Position numbers and translations under genes: made by a program
Assembly (NCBI GenBank): GCA_018881555.1
Contig: JACAXG010000055.1
Location: forward strand, 248,001 to 312,000
Direction of reading: 5' to 3'
DNA: 64,000 nt
Source: Amblyornis subalaris
Lineage: Eukaryota > Chordata > Aves > Passeriformes > Ptilonorhynchidae
Shown here: positions 52,712 through 64,000 of the stretch, piece after piece
How positions within the stretch are numbered: the first letter of the stretch is position 1
How the letters are laid out: the number at the start of each line of letters is the position of its first letter
The notes under the pieces: generated by a model
The model's database searches: none
Told to the model about the DNA's origin: nothing
Seen by the model: only the letters and a program-made list of their open reading frames with translations

Positions 52712-53198
52712 GGATTCACTACCATCTTTGCGATCGTTAACGAATGCTTGATAGACGATGTTCTGATACTCACATGATTAAAGAGGTTCCAGAAGTGAGA
52801 ATATGGCAATGATGAGGTGGTATAGAATAATTTCTNGGTCCCAGCCATGATCTCTCCCGGCTACTGCAAAAATTAAGCCTTTCCTGGCTGGAANCGGTAC
52901 ATTACCTCATTTTAAAATCAATATACAGCAATTTGGTATATGTTTTGCCATGCTTGTGATACTTGTTTGCCACTGGTGAGTTACTTAATGCNCCTCATTC
53001 TTTCCTTAAGGCCATCACATAAATGATCCTTGACAAGTAACACTAAAAATGAGNCATAAAATCATAAAAATGATGAAAGCTGGATGACTTATATTTCATG
53101 TTAGAGGATGGTTGGATTTTGGGAGTTGTCACCTTTCTCAGGAAAGAAACACAAATGGATTGTAAAGGCATCAGACNCTGCACAGTGGAATATTTAGC
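52712..53198. other. Intergenic DNA between two CR1 fragments
   Basis: No gene or repeat recognised. Several ambiguous bases. Confidence 0.5.
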
Positions 53199-53250
53199 TG
53201 GACTCNATGATCCTTGTGAGTCTCTTCCAGCTCAGGATATTCTGTGATCT
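53199..53250 (+). mobile_element. Short CR1 3'-end fragment
   Basis: ctggactcnatgatccttgt, gagtctcttccagctcagga and tattctgtgatct follow the CR1 3' phrase order TGGACTTGATGATCCTTGTGGGTCCCTTCCAACTC...ATTCTATGAT. About 50 bases, diverged. Confidence 0.8.
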
Positions 53251-56200
53251 GCTCTGAAGTGCAGTAGGTGAGCTCCATCTTAGCATCACGTGCTGCTGTG
53301 AGCTCCACAGATAAGTCTCCATATTGTCTCCAGCTTCAAAACCCTTCTGTTCACACCATAGACTCTCAGCAAGGCAAAGACACAGTGAGCCAGGCTACAG
53401 ACCCGCAGTGTGCTCAGTGTCCAATGGCACTCACAGTGTTTCCAGAGAAAGAAAACCTGAAATACCANCCCTGTTTGCTGGGCCAAGGACAACATCCCCA
53501 TGGCAGTGCTCCTAGTTGCTTGTAAACATTGGAAGCTGAAGGTTTCTGGAGCCAAACATATTTTGAGAGCACTTTGGCTCTTATTCATTTCCAATTTCAG
53601 AATAAAAGAAAGAGGACTGCTGTAGCAATTAATCAAGTTGATTATATATAGAATTTCTCTTCAGGTTATTTTGAACAAAATATAACAGTTCCTAACAGTC
53701 TGATTTATAAATAAAAGGTTTGATGTCTAGTCCAGAGACCTTATCTTATTTTACATTTAAACTAAAATCAAAATTCAGATATTTAACATAATAATTTCTT
53801 TTATATTCCACTTATTCCCAAGCACTTTTAAATCACCATGAAAAAAAAAAAATCATCCATTTCCATTTGACTTCCCAACAACCACCTGACACACAGGGTG
53901 AAAGGAAATTCTCAATAATTACCAAATAATTTATGGCCAAATAAATTTGTGGACAGCACTAATTTAATAACCAGCCAAGAAGTGACAGTACAANAAGATT
54001 TGTGGAGGTAGCCTCATACCTGAGAGTAGTCAATGACATATTAAATTAAATATCTCTCTCTAGTGGAAACCAACTAAAAGCCTAAGGAAAGGATTTATTA
54101 AGTCATTTATCACTAAANCCAGCATTTTCTCAATACACTAGAATTACTGGAAAGTTCATCCAGCCAAATATGAAAGGGCTCAAAGGACTCCTGTCTTGNG
54201 GAGCTACAACCGTCCTCTGTTTGCAGACACGTGCCCTAAGAATTAGGTTTTCTATGATCTCTTCTGCTTTCTCAGTCTCACAAATGCTTATAAATTACAG
54301 CAACAATGCAATTGAAATGACTGCAGAATTTATCACCAGCAGAATAGCAGGATTTGTCATTACAAGAAGACAGACATATACACTCCCAAATTGTGATCAG
54401 CTTGGGAATAGGAGCAGTATGACACAGCTTCCATTACTGTGACTGGCAACAGCTTCAGTACCTAACTGCACGGGGGAAAAGATAAGCCGTTTGATGAGCT
54501 GATGTAGTATTTGACAGTATTTCCACTTTTAGGTTGCAACAAAGCATAACTGTCAATAAAGTCCAAGGACAAAGTGATCTTGCTGTAGAAGGCTATAACT
54601 CTCACTGATCTTGGTAAGAATTGTGCCAGCTTATGCTAACCCTCAGGCTGGGGCAAATTCTGCATTTCCAGATTCCTCCGTTTATCGCATATTTCATCAT
54701 CTCAGCATATTCNTTATTGCTGTAATTTTTATTGAAAGCTATTATGTCATAATACATCCTATAGGCAATGGATTTGAGACTTGTACATGTGATGGTTTTT
54801 AGGTCTGCCCCATGGAACAGACACCTTCTGGAAATACCCTTGACAGATGCCCTGGCATATTTTTTTGCAATTCCAGAAAGTGCCTTTAAGTGAGACAGTC
54901 AGCTTGAGCATATCCCTATTTGAAACTTTCTTTCTCTCACGTACTTTAGGAGGGTTGGACAGCCACAGGGTCACAGAGCAGGAATTTGAAGTGCTGAATG
55001 CACTTGGAGTCTCCAAAGAAAGCAGAGGGCAGGGTTTGAGAGAGGAATTGCTGCTGTGGTGCCTCTGGATGGTGCAGTTTGACTCTGACCCCTCAGAGGG
55101 TGAGAGCCTGTGAGGAATGACCAGTTCCTTGTCATTCCAAAACTCATGCATTGTACCACGACCTAAAGTCAACTGAAAATAGTGACTTTAAAGTGAGTCC
55201 TGTTTTGAAATCTAAGGGCATATAATACAATTTTAACCAAATTGCTTTTGTTTCATATATAAACAACAGCTGCTAAACAAACAGAGCCTTCTAAGAATGA
55301 TTTGTTTCCAAGTCTCTCAGTTTAGAATTAATCTTTCTGGGAAATAGTTATAATGTCACAGCCAATACATTTTTGCCCCATGATACTTATTTTGCAAAAT
55401 GAAAACCAACAGTTACAGCTTTAAGAGGCAATGAGCACAGCAACTACTTAACAATTTGTTCTTGGCAGGATCTGACCATGTCCCAATACCCCACAGATTA
55501 ATGTTTTTATAATGGAAAAATGCAGTATTCAGCAGGAAAGGAGATTATTGCTGGCTGGAGTGCAAAGCAGAACATTGCTTCCTCTGTTCACTTCTAGCAC
55601 AGTATCTCTCCTCAAACCTTGGCTATCCCACCTCTTCCAGAAACCTGGATCACAGGCACCCCTTCAAACACCAGCTATCCCAGTTGCTGTCTTGGAAAAC
55701 ACTTTGTGGGAGGGATTTTACTTGCAAACTCTATTACAGGCTTCCTGTTCAGAACAAAGCAGGATGTGCATCTTTGCCTTCTATCAGCTCAGCTCACTGA
55801 ACCGTAACTCCAGGACTCTGACCCTTGCCACGTGCTGGATATGAGAGCCAAAGCAAGCATGTGTGAGTAAGGTTTTCACCCTCTGCCAAGTTCGATNATG
55901 TGTCTTTTCTCCATGGGAAGAATGATAGCAATTCACAGAACAGACAAGTGATGGGACCTAATAAAGCAGCCCCTGGATCTGGTCCCTCNTATCGGTGCAG
56001 CCGGGCAGTTGGTGTCAGTGGCTTTCCAGCACCCCTCCTCCCCAGCTGGGCCACCACTCCAGCAGCAAGGCCTGATGCAAATCCCATTACAAGCCAGCAG
56101 GAAATACAAAGGGTGAGACTCTGTCCCTGTGCTGAAGCACGAGGCACCAGGCAGAGGTTCATTGGGTCTGCTCCACAGCGGTGCAGAGCAGGCTGGGGAA

Positions 56201-59200
56201 CATTAGCAGACCTCTCATAATTTTTGCAGATTACCTTGATCCGGGGTCATGGTGTGGGAACCATTGTTCAAGATAGTAAGCAATAACAGTAGGTTAAAAA
56301 GAAAAAAAAAGAAAATAGAAGAAAAATATCTTATTCCAAATATATTACTATACTGCATCACCTTCTGCTGCAGTGCTGCCCCAGCAGATAATGTTGAACC
56401 TATGGCTCCCTCTGGGGAAATTAAATCAATTTATTCATCAATACACAGCAGGGTTTTCGTCACAGGTTAAGAATTNGTTACAAATTTGTGATTAGCTTAC
56501 ATTTATACTGAGAAAAAGAGGAAAATATCCTTTTCCAGCTGTACTTTTAACAACATAGCACGGAAAGCAAAGACATTTTAATATGTTTCTAGATTTATGC
56601 ACATTTTAAAGTTCGCCCAGAGTGATGTTACCATGACCCTGCTACTTCAGCCTGCCCTAGANTGACACAGCACAGGTCACTTCCCCATGCAATGAAAACA
56701 CTGGTTTTGTGGAGATGAATGAAAGCAGTGTCAGCCCTTTGCAGATCAGACAACCAAAGAGAAGCATTTTGAGGCAGTTATGTAGGTGGATAAAGTGCCA
56801 AGNAGGGAATACACAGAAAGATCTGGAAGTGTTTAGATTAGGACAAACTGACTTTTTCTGCAGGACAGGGTAAAGTGATTACAGCCAAGGTTTTAAATCT
56901 GTTCACAGCAAGTAGGAGATTTACTATTGACTACAGGAGAATCAAATGGGACCTTGGACACACCAATGGTAAGTGACAAGGGACAGGTGCCCATTACACN
57001 TATAGAGACCTGCCACATCAGTATTAAACCTGACTCATTTTTCAAACTATGGGGTTGTCTGTGCTTAATTTGCTTGATATTGATAAAATGGTTATTGTAC
57101 ATACACGCCAGCAGTGCACACAGGGATGATACCAGGAATGAAACCCACCAAGAGTACAGCGAAGGTTATTGCCCTCTNGGAGTGAGAAATACCTGACAGT
57201 ATCTTAAAAAGTGGGGGGGNTGTTTGATATTAAACATGAAACAGCAATACCAAAACTATGTTGAACGAAAATAAGCCACACTTTAAAACCAGCAGCGCTA
57301 CCATATTTTTAATTTATTCAACCTCTGTCTATGTAGTGTACAAAAGGACTGTTACAGGATGGCTTTTGTTACAGTTTGTGTCTGTCATTCAGCAGCAGGA
57401 TGTATCAAGAGGAATNACTAACGAAGAAGAAGGCTCTGGTTGCCCTTAGACTTTCCAGGAAATGTGCTTGGGAGCAGCATTTGCAGTGAAGCTCTCAATA
57501 TATTGTGCATGTGCTTAATGAAAGCTCTACTGGTCCATGAGAGTGACAGCAATACCTCTTCCTACTTCATTTTGATGAAGTCATTTCCTATGAAAGGTGT
57601 CAGCAAGGCATAATTCTGCATAGCAGAATGGTGTATTTTCTGGGGACACCTACATCTTCCCTCATTTCTGATGTTTTCCACTTCTCGTAATGCCAGAAAT
57701 TCACTAAAAGATTTAATTACAGGGTTTTTCATTTTTCTGGTTCTACAGAGGTATTAAAAACCCCACAGACCTTACAAAGGATAAGGGAAGGTCTGTGCAT
57801 ATCTGTGGTAATGCCACTTAAATCAGCGACGTTGACCTGCGCTAGTAGACCATGTGTTCCTTTTGTTTTATAGTATTACCAGCTAAAAGCCCTTGGCCAA
57901 ATGTAATGAGTCACTTTCTTATTTCTAGAAATACAAGACTTCACTGACTCAGGAAAAAAATCATGAAGAATCCTGTTTTACAGCAAAAACTTTAATTCTT
58001 ATTTAACAAGCAAATTTATTGCAGTTTGTGGTTTTCATTTCCTCACAAAAACCACCAGCAGAACAGATCTTCTCAATCAAATGCATTATTGGCCCTGCTC
58101 CACCTTCCCATTAACAGTGACTCATAAGCTAGCGCTGAAAAAATAAACCTGATTTACTTTAAATAGAAAGAGAACAGAAAATAAAGGCAGCTGAAATATT
58201 TCAGGTGCTGAAAAAGAAGGCTGAGAAGCTGAATTTTAANACTGAGTAAGTGATCTGGAGCACAGCTAGTGCATCTTCCTAAATACCACGGTGCTTGCTG
58301 TGCAAAGGCTTTCTGCTCTGGGCTTAATGCATGTGACACTTCACTGATGGGCCCTCCTAGGTCTCTAATGCTGAGCTTTGGATTTAATGCTCCAAACAGT
58401 TGGAAGAAAAATGCCTTCCCCTATGAGTGTTAGTTATAAGGCTCTTAGAAGTGAATTGATTACAATCTCCTGTTATTCATCATCTAAGGCATTACACCTG
58501 CAGCTCTAACTGAAGTATTTATGACTCTATCCAACAGAGAGTTGTCTATGCCAAACTCCAGGCAAGGTCTGCTTGTACCAAAAAGTAGGAATGTAATGGA
58601 CTATAAAACTACAAGGAGCAGACAGCTGCTAACTCCTCCATGAGCTGAGGACAAACAGAGCCAGCAGGACAGCGAAGCCCAGCATGTGCAGAGGAAGGAA
58701 GAGACAAGTCCAAGGGTGCTGACTGGGAAAGGCTCTGGCCAGGCACAATTCCCTACCAGCAGGGCTGAAGCCGTGCACAAAGCAGCCAGGGTGTAAGGAA
58801 AAGGTGAAAACAAGTTTATGCAATGTGGATGCAGCATGCTACATACCGAAAAACAGCCTTGTGTTTATGAATATTGAAGAGACACAACTAACAAACCCCT
58901 CTGAGACACTCAGTGTGTCAGCTTAGCTGTGGCATATGCACGAAATTTCATCAACAGACTCTTCACATGAAGGAGAGCAGACAATGCGCTGCTCTTATAT
59001 AAAGTGTAAATGCATTGCAGGAGATTTCCTCTCCCATTTGCTCTATGGACAAGACTACAAGCACTGAAGGTGCCAGAGAAGTCACCATACAGAAACAGGA
59101 GAGAAATTAATCTTCCTGAGCCAGTTAACAAACATATGCTTGGACAGACAGGCTTTACTTGGGGCTTTGAAGCCCTAAACTGAACATCCACATCAAGGAC

Positions 59201-59926
59201 AGCTAGTACAGATGGAGGAGCAGAAGGTTATTGACTCAGACAACAGTGCTTGACAAGCAGGGAGCTCAATGCTGCAGCAGCTGCCCTTTCAGAATGGGTT
59301 TTATCAAAATACAACCAAATGGGATTCACCCCGGCGCAGGCAGCGTAGGTGTACACAAGCAGGGGACATGCCTCTGGGATCAGCTGTTAACACAGCATTG
59401 TCCACTTCCAGTGACACCCAACAGATGCAGGAAGCAGAAGCAGTAACACCTCTTGCATGTTTAGAAGCTTTAGCAAAGCCCACTGAAGTCAACTGAAGAA
59501 AACGGAGGAGCAAGGTACACCAGTGACTTTCCCTATCCCAAAAACCCCAACTTTCACTAAAGAACAGAGCTAGCAAAACACGTGCAATTGCAACAGAGTT
59601 TGAACAAATGGGAATTTCTGTGGTTTTCCGGTTCTTTTTTTTTTTGTTTTTTTTAATCACAAAAGGTAACATGGAGGTTTGCCTGATTACCACTGGCCAA
59701 AATTTCATTGACTCGAAAAGGGGCAAGTTCTAACCTGAGACAGAAAAGTGACCAAAATATGAGGGGAAAAGACATAAATGTAGCAGATAAAAGAGAGAAT
59801 AATCATATCCTAACTTTAAGTTGTAGCTTTTACTACATCCGCTACTCCATCTTCCTACCAGTGTCAGTTGAGCAATGCAACTAAATCATGCCTTTACAAT
59901 CACAAAAGTCCCTTCTTCGTGGCAAA
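53251..59926. other. Intergenic DNA, no recognised gene
   Basis: Largest frames are 137 codons (54759-55172, minus) and 140 codons (59304-59726, minus). The first is uninterrupted but matches no domain I know. The second runs through a T-rich stretch near 59634-59654. A GC-richer patch lies at about 55970-56200. No CR1 or LTR seen. Confidence 0.5.
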
Positions 59927-60580
59927 TTATAGAATCATAGAAAGGATAGGTTGGAAGGGACCTTAAACACCATCTAATTCGAACCCCTCTGCCATGGGCA
60001 GGGACTTTTCACCAGACCAGGTTGCTCAGGGCCCCACCCCACTTGTCCTTGGACATTTCCAGGGCTTGGACATCTACGGCTTCACTGGGCAGCCTGTTCC
60101 AGTGCCTCAACACCCTCACAGGGAATAATTCTTCCTAATATCTAATCTGAATCTACCCTCTTTTAGTCTGAAGCCATTCCCCCTTGTTCTGTCACAACAT
60201 GCCCTTGTAAAAGTCCCTCTCCAGGTCTCCTGTAAGCTCTTTACGTACTGGAAGATTCTCTAGTGTCTCTCCAGAGCCTCCTCTTCTCCAGGCTGAACAA
60301 TCCCACTCTTTCAGCCTGTCTTCAGCTGTGCTCCAGCCCTCTGATCATCTTTGTGGCCTCCTCTGAACTCGATTCAACAGGTTCCCATCCTTCTTATGCT
60401 GAGGTCCCAGAGCTGGATGCAGAACTCCAGGCGGTTTCACAAGACAGAGCAGAGGGGCAGAATGACCTCCCTCTCCTGCTGCCCACACTGCCCAGGACAC
60501 ACTTGGATTTCCTGGGTCGTGTTGATCTTCTCATCAACCAATACCCCCAGGTCTTTCTCCTCAGGGCTGCTCTCGCTGTC
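59927..60580 (-). mobile_element. CR1 LINE fragment, about 650 bp (longest in the window)
   Basis: Antisense CR1 from the tail (attatagaatcatag) through ggttggaagggaccttaaac, ttccagggcttggacatcta, agccattcccccttgttctg, cttctccaggctgaacaatc, cagagctggatgcagaactc and accaatacccccaggtcttt to ctcagggctgctctc. The part beyond the usual 3' UTR has a deletion, since about 60480-60520 is shorter than usual. No intact ORF2. Plus-strand frames here (60263-60595, 60351-60620) are antisense readings. Confidence 0.95.
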
Positions 60581-63500
60581 ACAGACTGTGCATAGAGTGC
60601 AATTTATCTCCGCGAATTAAATTGAACAAGTAAAGAGCTACTTTAGNGGACATTTGTAAAAGGAATGTTCATAGGGGAAAATTAATGCAATTGTGAAGGG
60701 AAAAAATGAGTAACTTGTGGCAGCCTGAGGGCAGGAGGAACTGACACGATGCTATTGCACACTTTATGCCCATGAAATATTAATGTAATCACCATGACAA
60801 CTGTGACAGCCTCTGAAATTATACACCTTTACAACTACCGAACATCTTCTGCAGGAAAAAACCGCATCTACAGCTTGCAGGAAGGCTGCTTTAATCTAAA
60901 ATCTATCCTTCCTTTTATAAGGATTCAAACATTTCTCCAACATCTCTTTCTCCTAAAGGCTACTGTAAGTTTGTTTCTAATGTGTGTCTGACACATATTA
61001 GCATAGCCATGGCTGTCTGGTTCTTTTTCCATACTGAAAAACCAATGCATGCTCTAAATTTACATGATCATTGTTTAAAGGCAGCAAGTCATACAAGAAA
61101 AAAAAAAAGTCTTCACAAAGTAGCTGACCAAAATCTTTTAAAAATTGAAAGGTTCAACATGTCAAAACCAATCATGGCTACATCCACCAGACACCTTGCT
61201 TAATCAGGAGCTGAGNCAGGATGCATCATTTATATTTCTATAGTGTTAGCACAGTGTTTTCAGGGAACAAATAACCCAAATCGCATTGAGAGTAATATGG
61301 GAAACTACATAATCTAGGGACCTGAATAGCAGCCATAAAGTAATTGCTCAGTAAAGTAATATAAAGGCCACCAGACACTGTGTCATGACAATGTTATTCT
61401 TTTCATAATGTATTCAGAAAAATCAAAATGACATAAGCAGGCTTTAGTAATTATGCCTCACTTCTAGCAAAATGCCTCATGTGGATTGCACACACAGCAG
61501 TCCTCTGCTTTTTATACTCTCGTTACATTTCCTTCCAAATTGAAACCAGGCTGGGATTCAAATGCCAATTCTTCCACTCATTGCGATAGGAAGTGGAAGC
61601 GTGAAAGTACCTCGGGTTTATTAGAGAGAAAATGAGGAGTTATGAAAGAAAAAATAGTGAAAACAAAGTGGTAAGTGTCCTGCACCCAGTAAAAACTGGG
61701 AGTGGGGTGGAGGTTCAAGGTAGCAGCTATTTAACTTTCACTGCCTTGTTACTGAGGATGGATACACTGGATGGTGTCAGAGGCATATCACGCTCACTTT
61801 CTGCAGTGGCTGAAAGTTCTCTTCCAAAAAAAAATACCTTAAAAGCATGTAAGAGTTTCAATATCCCTGTTTCTTTTTATAAAAACCTGCAGATAGAGAA
61901 AAAATAAGACAAACAGAGGACTTCTTAATCCATTAAAATCAAGTTCAAAAATCCAAATCCTATCACTATCCTATCTTCACCATTTCCTGATTGGACACAC
62001 TCCTGGATCTTCTCACTGGTTTAGTCTTAGGTACTCCAGCATTAACACAGCATGTTCAGAACTTAGGACAGACATCAATGTGTTTCAGTGTCAGACATTG
62101 TTTCTAACACATCGACAGAATAACCCTGCATGAGGTTTGTCTCCCTTACAGTCCAGGCAGATGGTGGGAGCACAGCTCTGGTGGTAGGGGATGCTCTGCC
62201 CCCAGAGCCATTTCCAGGCAGAGGAGATGGGTGCTATGGTGCCAGCCAGAAGAAAGGTGGCTGGTCCTGACCAAAGAGTTCATCCATTAGAAAGCTTGGA
62301 CCGCGACCTCAGCAATGGACATTGCTTCTCATGAGTATTCTCCAGCATCTTCGCTGCTTCCCCCAGCTGCAACATTGGCTCCATCACGTGCCTGCCTTGT
62401 GGACAAAGTTAAAACCATTTGAGACAGGCTCTGTGCAATTACGTGACCCCAGCCAGGGGAATATAGCAAACACTGCCTTTTCATTAATTCCTACAGTCAC
62501 CATGCCTAAAGCAAATGTGAAATTGTCCCAGTGACACAAATTCTTGAGCATAACTTAGTGAACATAACACTGTCTACTTCTGGCAATATGCAATACGGGT
62601 AAGAGAGGCTAAGGAGAGAGTGGGAGCCCTGGAGAGAGATATTTTCTGTGTTGCTTAAACCTCTGTGTGCTCTGCCACAGTAAGAATAGCACCACAGCAT
62701 GGGTGATCAAATATGGGCTTGGGATAAAGATAGACAACAGTCTTACACTTTCAGATAAAAAAATTATATAACCAGCATAACTAACCAAGAAATGTAGAAC
62801 ACACCAAATGCCTTTCCCTACAACCCTCCCTGCCAAGAACTATATAAAAATCCAGTCAAGTAAAGTAAATCTGAAAATTTTTAGGACACATTTTGTCCTA
62901 CATTTAGTTAAAACATTGTATATGTGTATATTCTAAAAGAACCTGGAGAGGTTGTATAACAACTTTCTTTGGAAAATACTACAGTCAAACATCAGACTTA
63001 TGCAAAGCTCAGTCCCAGTGACACTGTGATTTTATTCGTGACACAAATTTCTGTGATTATACTGCCAGGAATCATTGAGCCACCCACTGTAAAAAATATT
63101 AGAACATTTTTTTAATAGATGCTTTTTGGATATACATTTATGCACATTTACTAAAATGAAACTGCTTCTGAAGACAAAGAGAACAAGCAGAAGGTACTTT
63201 AAGGGCAGATTTCAGCCAAACCTGCTCAAACTGGTAGGATCATAAAAGGCAAACTTTGCTAAATCTTTTACCTCTGTACGGAGCAAATCAGGCTACAGCT
63301 CCTTCTGAAGGACTGAGGTCGCAGCAGGAGACCCCTGAACTCTCAGCTCCCTGGCTGAGCCCAAACCCCACTCCTGGAAGCCTGACAAACACCAGGCTTC
63401 AATCGCTACATCATGCCTCTCCTATAATTTACCCTGGAACTTTTATTATTATTATTTGGCTTATCATAATACTGAGAAACACCACGAAGACCACTACTTT

Positions 63501-64000
63501 GAAAACACACAACAAGATGCGCCCTAACCTTGAATAAGCTCTGTAGCCTCAGCACATAGCAAGAATCAAGAGATTAGACACACACTGGTGTAAAAAAAGC
63601 AGCGCAACAACGTTGCACGACTAGCCAGGATCCCAGCACATCAGTGGATCGACTCTTGTAAGCTGAGCCAATGGAACTGCGCTGATTTACTGAGACAACA
63701 TCCTGTCGAGTTGGTATGATTCTTAACTGCTGCTTCATATTTAATTATAAAAATGTTAAAGCCACACAAAAGCCTACAGCCACACAGTCGTTGCCTGCTG
63801 TGCACCAGCTGTCTGCAGTGACAGAGCATGACAGAGAGCCCCAGCCTTTGGGGGGTTCTAAGGAATAAAGCAGTCCCTCAGCAAACAAAACCACTGGCTT
63901 CTTCATGCCTTACAATCTTTGTTGCAAGAGTACTTTCCCACNGTGCCCGTTTCCATCACTGGGGGATAATTATTGTTGTCTGGACAGATCCTGTTTTCAT
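60581..64000. other. Intergenic DNA to the right edge, no recognised gene
   Basis: Open frames of at most 93 codons, none recognised. Short ATT microsatellite at about 63444-63457. I looked specifically on the minus strand for the GNAI1 last exon (ending KDCGLF) and did not see it. Confidence 0.5.

Noticed and set aside
54759..55172. 137-codon minus-strand frame
   Set aside because: Uninterrupted but with serine/proline-rich low-information sequence and no known domain. Length is within chance for 64 kb in six frames.
59304..59726. 140-codon minus-strand frame, one of the longest in the window
   Set aside because: It runs through a poly-T stretch read as a lysine/asparagine-rich block and shows no domain.
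60263..60620. Plus-strand frames of 89 and 110 codons
   Set aside because: Antisense reading of the CR1 fragment at 59927-60580.
61548..61590. gctgggattcaaatgcc, similar to the MIR GGGATTCGAACCC phrase
   Set aside because: The upstream MIR core phrase is absent, so the match is not enough.

Overview
The window is bird genomic DNA, probably from a neoavian or passerine. The support is eight CR1 LINE fragments ending in the bird-type ATTCTATGAT tail, two solo LTRs of the kind seen in bird endogenous retroviruses, low coding density, GT-AG introns and AATAAA signals. Many single isolated n bases mark it as a draft or consensus assembly.

Region 1 (1-5.5 kb) holds the only gene I can support: the 3' end of GNAT3, the alpha subunit of gustducin, on the plus strand. 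Three exons (4029-4158, 4363-4516, 5210-5400) encode the last 157 residues, ending ...KDCGLF. They carry the DVGGQ, NKKD and TCAT nucleotide-binding motifs and have no stop or frameshift. The earlier exons lie upstream of the window; 1-4028 is intron. An AATAAA lies 63 bases past the stop.

Region 2 (5.6-8.6 kb) is mobile-element territory: a CR1 tail, a roughly 580-bp plus-strand solo LTR, and a 1268-bp minus-strand solo LTR with a perfect 5-bp target duplication (CAGGG on both sides). The second LTR is CpG-rich and carries a consensus YY1 site and several CCAAT boxes.

Region 3 (8.6-64 kb) is a gene desert. No open frame exceeds about 140 codons and none is recognisable. It contains CR1 fragments in both orientations, one clear MIR/CORE-SINE relic (about 39.4 kb), three probable relics of the ancient L3/CR1 3'-tail type, polypurine tracts, short inverted repeats, an E-box next to a TATA box (36.5 kb), a compact CpG-rich patch (38.5 kb), and a stretch at 11.2-11.5 kb that resembles a transcript 3' end. 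In mammals the 3' end of GNAT3 faces the 3' end of GNAI1 across a long spacer, so this region is probably the bird GNAT3-GNAI1 spacer. No GNAI1 exon was seen.

I found no convincing undescribed system. The most checkable leads are the CpG-rich YY1/CCAAT solo LTR just behind a taste-signalling gene, a charge-changing residue in switch III of gustducin, and the 36.5/38.5 kb promoter-like patches.
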